From Kineosporia rhizophila (GTDB lineage Bacteria; Actinomycetota; Actinomycetes; Actinomycetales; Kineosporiaceae), in the NCBI RefSeq assembly GCF_021277265.1, contig NZ_JAJSOH010000014.1, positions 150,580-214,579 of the forward strand: 64,000 nt of DNA. The letters run 5' to 3'. Both the position numbers and the translations under genes were made by a program. The notes under the pieces were generated by a model. The model did no database searches. It had not been told where the DNA came from and worked only from the letters and a program-made list of their open reading frames with translations. The first letter of the stretch is position 1. Each line of letters opens with the position of its first letter. Positions 58,432 through 64,000 of the stretch are shown here, in pieces.

Positions 58432-59243
58432 GCGCCACCACCGCCACCAAGGTCCCGGCCCGGGGCGGGTTCTCGGTGACCCGTACCCTGCACCTGGCCC
58501 GCTGGAACGCCGTGCTGCTGGTCCGCAACCGGCTGGCCCTGACCTACGCCCTGGTCATGCCGCTGGCCCCGCTGCTGACCCTGCTGGCCGGGGAGCGCGG
58601 ACTGACCAGCCTGGGCGCCACCGCGGTCGCCGGGGTGCTGCTGCTGGCGGGCCTTTTCCCGGTCTTCTACAACGTGCTGTCGCAGTTCGTCAGCCGCCGC
58701 GACGAGCTGGTGCTCAAGCGGATGCGCACCGGTGAGACCCGTGACGCGGAACTGCTCACCGCGATCGCCCTGCCCGGGGTGGCCTGTGCGCTGCTGACCA
58801 CCGCGGTGGCCGTGCCGGTGGCGGTCGTCGCGGGTCAGGACGCCCCGGTCAACGTGCTGCTGTTCGCCCTCGGGGCGCTGCTGTCGGTGGTGATGTTCGC
58901 GGCCTTCGCCTACTGGACCGCGGCCTGGACCCGCAGCGCCGAGGCGGCCCAGCTGACCAGCCTGCCGGTGATCGTCCTGGCCTCGGTCGGCCCGTTCGTA
59001 GGGGGTCTGCCCAGCCTGTCCGACCCGTTGCGGGAGGCCATCTCGCTGACTCCCGGGGCGGCGGTCAACGAACTGGTCCGGGTCGGCTGGTTCGGCCTCG
59101 ACTCCTTCGACGCCACCACCACGACCCTGACCTTCGCCGAGACCTGGAGCCTGGCCGGGCAGCCGCTGGTGGTGCTGGTGGTCTGGACCGGCCTGGCCCT
59201 GCAGCTCGCCCAGCGGTCGATGCGCTGGGAACCGCGCACCTAG
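58428..59243 (+). CDS. ABC-2 type exporter permease
   Basis: A 271-residue membrane protein with six helices of the ABC-2 family: WNAVLLVRNRLALTYALVMPLAPLLTLLAGERG, YNVLSQFVSRRDELVLKRMRTGETRDAELLTAIALPGVACALLTTAVAVPVAVVAG, and QLTSLPVIVLASVGPFVGGLPSLSDPLREAISLTPGAAVNELVRVGWFG. The ATGA overlap with the ATPase gene shows coupled translation of a single transporter. Confidence 0.9.
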   Translation: MSATTATKVPARGGFSVTRTLHLARWNAVLLVRNRLALTYALVMPLAPLLTLLAGERGLTSLGATAVAGVLLLAGLFPVFYNVLSQFVSRRDELVLKRMRTGETRDAELLTAIALPGVACALLTTAVAVPVAVVAGQDAPVNVLLFALGALLSVVMFAAFAYWTAAWTRSAEAAQLTSLPVIVLASVGPFVGGLPSLSDPLREAISLTPGAAVNELVRVGWFGLDSFDATTTTLTFAETWSLAGQPLVVLVVWTGLALQLAQRSMRWEPRT

Positions 59244-59264
59244 TGCGCGTCCTAGGCTGATCCG

Positions 59265-60503
59265 GTGAAGTTCCGGAGACCACGCCGCTGGTCAGAACTC
59301 AGCCGCGTGGAGCGCGTCGACCTGTACACCCGGCAGTCGCTCTACCTGGTGCTCTGGGGCATGTGCGGAAGCCTGCTGCTGTCGTCCGCGCCGGCGCCGG
59401 GGGCCGGGCAAGGCACCGCCGTGATCATCGGCGCGGTGGTGGTGACCATGCTCGGCACCGCGGTGATGCGGGCGGTGATCGACAACTATCCGAACATCCA
59501 GCCGTTCCCGGTCCGCCCCACCGCCGCCCTGCTCGTGGTCAGCCTGCTCTACCTGGGCCTGGTCGGTCTCCCGGCCTCGGGCGAGGCCCAGGGGGTGGTG
59601 GTCGTGGTGGTCACCGCGAACTTCGCGGCCAGCCTGGGCGGGATCCCCGACCGCTGGGCCTCGGCGGCGGTGATCCTGGGCTGCGCCCTGGTGGTCGGGG
59701 TGGCCGGGACGCAGTGGTTCAGCGCGGTGGCCGGGCTGATCATCGGCCTGGTCAGCGTGATCAGCGTGCGGATGTCGCTGTGGCTGTACGGGGTGGTCGC
59801 CGAGCTCGACGCGTTGCGCCACACCCAGTCCCGGCTGGCCGTGGCCGAGGAGCGGCTGCGGTTCTCCCGCGACGTGCACGACGTGCTCGGCCGGCACCTG
59901 TCCACCATCGCGGTGCAGGCCGAACTCGCCGCCACCCTGGCCCGCCGGGGCGACGAACGAGCCGCCGACCAGATGATGGAGGTGCGCCAGGTCGCCCACG
60001 ACGCCCTGACCGAGGCCCGTGCGCTGGCCCGCGGCTACCGCCCGACCAGCCTCGGCCAGGAGCTGGAGGGCGCCCGGGCGCTGCTGCGCTCGGCCGGGAT
60101 CGAGGTCGCGCTCGAGATCGGGGTGGTGCCCCGGGCCTGGCACGAGGCGGCCGGCTGGGTGGTCCGCGAGAGCGTCACCAACGTGCTGCGGCACTCCTCG
60201 GCCGGCTCCGTGCGGATCTCGTTCCAGGACAACGACCTGCGGATCGAGAACGACGGCCTGGGCGAGCCGGCGGCCGAGGCCGGTCTGGCGTCCGGCTCGG
60301 GACTGCAGGGCCTGCGCGAGCGTCTGACCCCGCTGGGCGCCGGCCTGGAGGCCGGCCGGGAGAATGACCGCTGGGTGGTGGTGGCGCACCTGCCCGGCAC
60401 CGGCCCGCTCAGCGCCGCCGGACCCGCCGGCACCAGGAACAGCCCCGACCAGCAACCGGTTCTGAACCCAGCACCGGACCCGACCAGACCCGTCGCCGGC
60501 TAG
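59265..60503 (+). CDS. NarL-type sensor histidine kinase (DesK-like)
   Basis: A 412-residue kinase. Five to six transmembrane helices in the first 180 residues, then a HisKA_3 motif RLRFSRDVHDVLGRHLSTIAVQAELAATLARRGDERAADQMMEVRQVAHDALTEARALARGYRPTSL with the phospho-His in DVHDVLG, and a short HATPase with RESVTNVLRHSSAGSVRIS and GSGLQGLRERLTPLG. It senses through its membrane part and should phosphorylate the regulator encoded 10 nt downstream. GTG start; 21 nt after the permease gene. Confidence 0.92.
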   Translation: MKFRRPRRWSELSRVERVDLYTRQSLYLVLWGMCGSLLLSSAPAPGAGQGTAVIIGAVVVTMLGTAVMRAVIDNYPNIQPFPVRPTAALLVVSLLYLGLVGLPASGEAQGVVVVVVTANFAASLGGIPDRWASAAVILGCALVVGVAGTQWFSAVAGLIIGLVSVISVRMSLWLYGVVAELDALRHTQSRLAVAEERLRFSRDVHDVLGRHLSTIAVQAELAATLARRGDERAADQMMEVRQVAHDALTEARALARGYRPTSLGQELEGARALLRSAGIEVALEIGVVPRAWHEAAGWVVRESVTNVLRHSSAGSVRISFQDNDLRIENDGLGEPAAEAGLASGSGLQGLRERLTPLGAGLEAGRENDRWVVVAHLPGTGPLSAAGPAGTRNSPDQQPVLNPAPDPTRPVAG

Positions 60504-60513
60504 GAGAACCCTC

Positions 60514-61128
60514 GTGAGCGCCCCCGTCCGCATCCTGCTCGCCGACGACGAGAACCTGATCCGTACCGCCCTGGCCCAGATGCTCAGCCTGGAGGACGAC
60601 CTCGACGTGGTCGCCGAGGCGGCGACCGGCGACGAGGCGATCGCCATGGCGGTGAAGCACGAGGTCGACGTGGCCGTCCTCGACCTGCAGATGCCCGGCC
60701 CGGACGGGATCGCGGTGGCCGAGCAGCTGCGCACCCGGCTGCCCGGGTGCGCCACCGTGATCGTCACCAGCCACGGACGGCCGGGGCACCTCAAGCGTGC
60801 CCTGGCCGCCGGCGTCCGTGGTTTCCTCCCGAAGACCACCTCGGCCGCAACCCTGGCGAGCGTGGTGCGCACCGTGCACACCGGGGGCCGCCACGTAGAC
60901 CCGCAGCTCGCGGCCGAGGCGATCGCCGCGGGCGACAGCCCGCTCACCCCACGCGAGTCCGACGTCCTGGAACTGGCCGCCACCGGCGCCCCGATCGACG
61001 AGATCGCCGCGCGCGCCTCCCTCTCGCCGGGCACCGTGCGCAACTACCTCTCGAACGCGATGACCAAGCTCAACGCGGCCAACCGGCACGACGCCTGCGC
61101 GATCGCCCGGCGCATGGGCTGGATCTGA
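60514..61128 (+). CDS. NarL/LuxR-type response regulator (DesR-like)
   Basis: A 204-residue regulator: receiver domain with acidic pocket DDENL and phospho-Asp in VAVLDLQMPGPDG (about 54), then a LuxR-type helix-turn-helix LTPRESDVLELAATGAPIDEIAARASLSPGTVRNYLSNAMTKLNAANRHDACAIARRMGWI. It completes a four-gene operon of exporter and two-component system, likely autoregulated through the dyad at 57395-57410 (inference). Confidence 0.93.
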   Translation: MSAPVRILLADDENLIRTALAQMLSLEDDLDVVAEAATGDEAIAMAVKHEVDVAVLDLQMPGPDGIAVAEQLRTRLPGCATVIVTSHGRPGHLKRALAAGVRGFLPKTTSAATLASVVRTVHTGGRHVDPQLAAEAIAAGDSPLTPRESDVLELAATGAPIDEIAARASLSPGTVRNYLSNAMTKLNAANRHDACAIARRMGWI

Positions 61129-61256
61129 TCGTCCGGTCGCCCGAGAAGCCCGGGGATGTCACGATGACGGCCTAGGTTCTGTCCTGGGCCGGTCCCGCCC
61201 GTCGCGCGGGCATGATGCCCGAGCCGGCCACTACGGCAACGATTCTTGAGGTGCGC

Positions 61257-61685
61257 ATGCAGTCGCGGGTGCCGGTGGTGCTCCTGGTGGAGGACGACCC
61301 GGGGGACGTCCTGATGATCACGGAGGCTTTCGAGCGGGTGGAGCGGCCGCCGGTGCTGCACCGGGTGGGTGACGGGCAGGAGGCCCTGGAGTTCCTGCGA
61401 CGGCCCGGGGCACCGCAGCCCGACCTGATCCTGCTCGACCTGAACATGCCCCGGCTCGACGGCCGCCGCACCCTGGCCGCGCTGAAGGACGACCCGGTGC
61501 TGCGGGCGGTGCCGGTGGTCGTGTTCACCACCTCCGACGCCGAGGCCGATGTGCTGAGCAGCTACCAGCAGCACGCCAACGCCTACGTCACCAAGCCGAT
61601 CGACCTGGCCAGCTTCGAGGACGTGGTGGAGCGGATCGAGCGCTTCTACACCGCCACCAGCGCCCTGCTGCCGGTCCAGCGCTGA
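61257..61685 (+). CDS. Stand-alone receiver (CheY/Rcp1-like) protein
   Basis: A 142-residue single receiver domain: VVLLVEDDPGDVLMITEAFERV, phospho-Asp in LILLDLNMPRLDGRRTLAALK, Thr in VVFTTSD and Lys in AYVTKPIDL. The loop after beta1 and the spacing match Rcp1-type regulators that pair with phytochrome or hybrid kinases. No kinase is adjacent except the truncated one at the window end. ATG 61257 with GAGG 5 nt upstream is preferred over ATG 61212. Confidence 0.85.
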   Translation: MQSRVPVVLLVEDDPGDVLMITEAFERVERPPVLHRVGDGQEALEFLRRPGAPQPDLILLDLNMPRLDGRRTLAALKDDPVLRAVPVVVFTTSDAEADVLSSYQQHANAYVTKPIDLASFEDVVERIERFYTATSALLPVQR

Positions 61686-61790
61686 CCACCCGGCTTCTCC
61701 GCCGTACCCCGCACCCGAGGTGCGATGACGGGCTCGGGCCGCCACGGACGTCCTCTGGCTCAATGCCCTTCAGAAGGGGCGCAAAATACG

Positions 61791-61827
61791 GATGGTGGGC
61801 AACTCGCAGTGCGAGATGCCCACCATC
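61791..61827. terminator. Bidirectional terminator of the cold-shock gene
   Basis: GATGGTGGGCA...TGCCCACCATC with a nested CTCGCA/TGCGAG stem: nearly continuous 17-bp pairing. It lies 8 nt from the csp stop and about 105 nt after the receiver gene. On the minus strand TATTTTGCG follows as a T-rich tail. Confidence 0.85.
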
Positions 61828-61835
61828 ACGTGCGA

Positions 61836-62042
61836 CTACTGAGCGAGACGCACAGCCTCGGCCTGCGGGCCCTTCTGGCCCTGGCCCAGCTCGAACTCCA
61901 CTCGCTGACCCTCGTCCAGCGCGCGGTAGCCGTCCATCTGGATCGCCGACCAGTGGACGAAGACGTCAGCGCCGCCCCCGTCGATGCTGATGAAGCCGAA
62001 ACCCTTTTCGGCGTTGAACCACTTGACCGTACCCTGTGCCAT
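61836..62042 (-). CDS. CspA-family cold-shock protein
   Basis: A 68-residue OB-fold protein with the RNA-binding motifs KGFGFI and DVFVHW (residues about 13-18 and 27-32), normal length. It chaperones RNA or single-stranded DNA. AGGA lies 5 nt upstream of the ATG. A 9-bp inverted repeat connects that ribosome site with a distal segment at 62102-62110, which could regulate translation. Terminator follows downstream at 61791-61827. Confidence 0.95.
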   Translation of the reverse strand: MAQGTVKWFNAEKGFGFISIDGGGADVFVHWSAIQMDGYRALDEGQRVEFELGQGQKGPQAEAVRLAQ

Positions 62043-62343
62043 GTTTGTCCTAAGTTCAGGAGGCCCACGCAGGTCTGTTACCTGGTGTAGCCGACCCCCA
62101 GCTTAGGACAGAATGGCGTGCGGATGCACTCGGCAGCAAATCGAGCCTGCTGAATCGCCCACTTGCCGGAGACAAAATCTCAGCTCATCCCCATGATCAG
62201 CGGCCTGGACGGGGGATTTGCCCGGCCCGAAACGGGTTCAAGTGCTCCCATCGGGCGGCCTCGCGGGGGCCGATCCGCAGGGTCGGGCCCGGGGACGGGG
62301 GCTTTCCCTCTTGTCCCGATTCGCCCCGGCGATCAGGGTGGCG
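62043..62343. other. 301-bp divergent promoter region, csp leader and kinase promoter
   Basis: Holds the csp leader (62043-62110) and, to the right, the promoter of the histidine kinase. I saw no other ORF, RNA gene or strong repeat. ATG 62344 has AGGG 6 nt upstream. Confidence 0.5.
62046..62110 (-). promoter_or_regulatory. Inverted repeat covering the csp ribosome binding site
   Basis: On the minus strand TGTCCTAAG (62110-62102) and CTTAGGACA (62054-62046) are exact inverted copies with 47 nt between. The second copy contains the AGGA of the csp ribosome site. The arm could fold as RNA if transcribed, or TAAGCT within the first copy could be a -10 element. Confidence 0.5.
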
Positions 62344-64000
62344 ATGGTGAGCTCGACGTCTCTGGTCGTGACGTCGCCCCCGTCGTCCGGGCCGGCCTCC
62401 GATACCCGGCAGTGGTCCCGCACCATCGCCGTCACCCTGGGGCTGTCCGCGGTCGGGGCCGTCGTGATGGGCCCGCTGTGGCGGGAGTACCCGGTGGTTG
62501 CCGTCGGCAGCCTGCTCTTCGGGGCCATGCTCACCTGTGCCGGGGTGATCCTCTGGGAGGAGCCCGGCCACCGGGTCACCGGCGGGCTGCTGATCGGTGC
62601 GGCCCAGCTGTGGGCCCTGGGCTGGAGCGAGGAGTGGGCCTTCGGGCCGATGCCGCTGATCTCGGGCATCTCCAGCTTCGTGGCGCTGTCCCTGGCGGTC
62701 TGGGCGATGTTCCGCTACCCCGACCCGGCCCTGCTCGACCGGGCCGAGCGGGCCTTCGTGACGGTGCTGGGCGTGGTCCTGGTCGGCGGCATCCTGGCCC
62801 AGGACGTCACCATGCGCCCGGAGTGGAAGCACTACGACCCGGACTCCTGGTGGATCACGGTCTACGCCGACCGGTCGCTGAACGAAGCGGTGGTCCAGGT
62901 GGTCAGCGCCGGTCAGCTGATCCTGGCGGGCCTGTTCACCGTGCTGTGGATGGTCCGGATCCGCCGGATGCGAGGGCTGGACCGGCAGGTCCTGACCCCG
63001 ATGGCGATCGCCGCCCCGGCCACCACGCTGGCCGCCGTGACGGTGCCGATCGTGCAGCTGCTCGGGGTGCACGGCGATGCGAAGGACTACACCTTCGCCC
63101 TCCAGGCCGCCCTGTTCGCCCTGGTCCCGATGGCCTTCCTGGCCAGTGTGGTGCGCCGGCGGCTGGCCGACCACGCAGTGCTCACCCTGGTGCGGCAGGT
63201 GCAGCAGCACCCCACCCCCGAGGCGGTGCAGACGTCTCTGCGCACCGCCCTGCTCGACGAGTCGCTGAGGGTGCGTTACTGGGCCCCCGAGCTCAACACC
63301 TACGTCGACGTGACCGGCAGGCCCGACGATCCCGAGCATCCCGGGCCGGACGAGAAACGCCTGCTCCTGCCGGTCACCTCGGCCTCCGGCACCCCGCTCG
63401 CGGTGATCGACACCGACCCGGCCCTGCGCCGCCACCCCAACGTGGTCACCAACGCCCTGGCCGCCAGCGGCCTGGCCCTGGAGAACGCCCAGTTGCAGGC
63501 CGTGGTGCTGGCCCGGCTGAGCCAGGTCCGGGCGATCCGGATGCAGGCCGTGCAGGCCGCCGCGGCCGAACGCCGCCGGGTCGAGCGCAACCTGCACGAC
63601 GGCGCCCAGCAGCGGCTCCTCGCGCTGAAGCTCTTCCTGGCCGCGTCCGACTCCGAGCAGCTGTCCGACGAGGCCCGCAAGCGCCTGCGGGCGATCAGCA
63701 AGGAGATCTCCCGGGCCCTCGACGAACTGCGCGACCTGGCCCGGGGGATCCACCCGGCGGTACTGAGCCAGGCCGGGCTGGGGGCCGCGGTGGAGGCCCT
63801 CGCCCAGCGTCAGCCGGTGCCGGTCGACGTGCGCCTGCCCCTGGGCCGCTACCCGGCGGCCACCGAGGAGACGGCCTACTCGCTGATCAGTGCGGTGCTG
63901 GAGGTGGCGGGCGAGGAGCCGGCGGGGCGGGTGCGGGGGGGGATCCGGGGGCACGGGGCCGGCGGCCTCCCTGCGGTCGTGATTGGGGACGACGCGCACC
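62344..64000 (+). CDS. NarL-type sensor histidine kinase, 3' truncated by window edge
   Basis: At least 552 residues, open to the last base. N-terminal region with about eight transmembrane helices (AVTLGLSAVGAVVMGPLWREYPVVAVGSLLFGAMLTCAGVILW onward), a GAF-like middle (about 290-380), then HisKA_3 motif AAERRRVERNLHDGAQQRLLALKLFLAASDSE with the phospho-His in LHDGAQQR, followed by RALDELRDLARGIHPAVLSQAGLGAAVEALAQ. The ATPase domain is only beginning. It resembles YhcY/LiaS-like kinases. A partner response regulator probably lies beyond the window. Confidence 0.88.
   Translation, partial: MVSSTSLVVTSPPSSGPASDTRQWSRTIAVTLGLSAVGAVVMGPLWREYPVVAVGSLLFGAMLTCAGVILWEEPGHRVTGGLLIGAAQLWALGWSEEWAFGPMPLISGISSFVALSLAVWAMFRYPDPALLDRAERAFVTVLGVVLVGGILAQDVTMRPEWKHYDPDSWWITVYADRSLNEAVVQVVSAGQLILAGLFTVLWMVRIRRMRGLDRQVLTPMAIAAPATTLAAVTVPIVQLLGVHGDAKDYTFALQAALFALVPMAFLASVVRRRLADHAVLTLVRQVQQHPTPEAVQTSLRTALLDESLRVRYWAPELNTYVDVTGRPDDPEHPGPDEKRLLLPVTSASGTPLAVIDTDPALRRHPNVVTNALAASGLALENAQLQAVVLARLSQVRAIRMQAVQAAAAERRRVERNLHDGAQQRLLALKLFLAASDSEQLSDEARKRLRAISKEISRALDELRDLARGIHPAVLSQAGLGAAVEALAQRQPVPVDVRLPLGRYPAATEETAYSLISAVLEVAGEEPAGRVRGGIRGHGAGGLPAVVIGDDAH

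Noticed and set aside
62197..63999. 600-codon open frame on the minus strand opposite the terminal kinase
   Set aside because: Its product is dominated by Gly, His, Gln, Pro and Arg, the typical antisense shadow of a GC-rich gene. The + strand frame from 62344 encodes a recognisable histidine kinase.

Overview
This 64 kb window is chromosomal DNA from a high-GC Actinomycetota. Evidence: strong GC3 bias, frequent GTG/TTG starts, class-typical families (DUF7455 zinc protein, LCP protein, MprF, WYL and GntR regulators, DesK/DesR-like two-component pair, mmsAB-chvE sugar transporter). A chemoreceptor and two candidate FliA-type promoters point to a motile or zoospore-forming lineage (Kineosporiales or Actinoplanes-like). 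That lineage call is inference. No insertion sequence, phage gene, integrase, CRISPR array or plasmid function was seen, and genes are densely packed with many 4-nt overlaps.

Layout. 0-7.3 kb: hisC with an Atu4866-family gene, a PTS-EIIC-like membrane protein with its GntR regulator, a TetR/glycosyltransferase divergon and a WYL/RidA divergon, the last two each with a clear inverted-repeat operator. 7.3-11.3 kb: a TPR protein, then a secreted S1 protease with a ricin-type lectin domain flanked by two paralogous lipoproteins that share an identical 19-nt element against their start codons. 11.4-15.3 kb: a translationally coupled methyltransferase and three glycosyltransferases. 15.5-24.8 kb: GGDEF/EAL protein, AAA+ ATPase with a DUF2235 hydrolase, membrane-anchored GH26-like protein, and a CHASE/PAS hybrid histidine kinase. 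25-29.4 kb: Tat-exported ferritin-like protein, mntH, TVP38 protein, second GH26-like protein.

29.6-35 kb holds a multiple-sugar ABC transporter (mmsA, mmsB, chvE-like) divergent from a ROK repressor. 35-40 kb: HNH-like protein, MFS exporter, chloroperoxidase-like hydrolase, a second diguanylate cyclase, and a DUF7455 protein with an insertion in its zinc ribbon. 40.2-40.6 kb: a small ORF, tRNA-Trp and an unusual class I tRNA with a CAG anticodon. 40.6-48.4 kb: RibD-type reductase, mprF with an overlapping alpha/beta hydrolase, DoxX, a stand-alone UvrD-tudor-like protein, and terC behind a yybP-ykoY manganese riboswitch.

49-51.9 kb is the most interesting functional module: a second ChvE-like lipoprotein, without transporter genes, 6 nt upstream of a methyl-accepting chemotaxis protein and preceded by a FliA-like promoter. 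It reads as a sugar chemoreceptor. 51.9-55.9 kb encodes an LCP ligase and a class A PBP with a long acidic tail. 56-61.1 kb encodes a GntR/DUF1648 pair divergent from an ABC exporter with its own two-component system. The end holds a CheY-like protein, a cold-shock protein with an inverted repeat over its ribosome binding site, and a NarL-type histidine kinase cut by the window edge.

Two themes recur. Signal input is dense: two GGDEF proteins, three histidine kinases, one chemoreceptor and seven one-component regulators. Several convergent gene pairs place the intrinsic terminator inside a coding 3' end.
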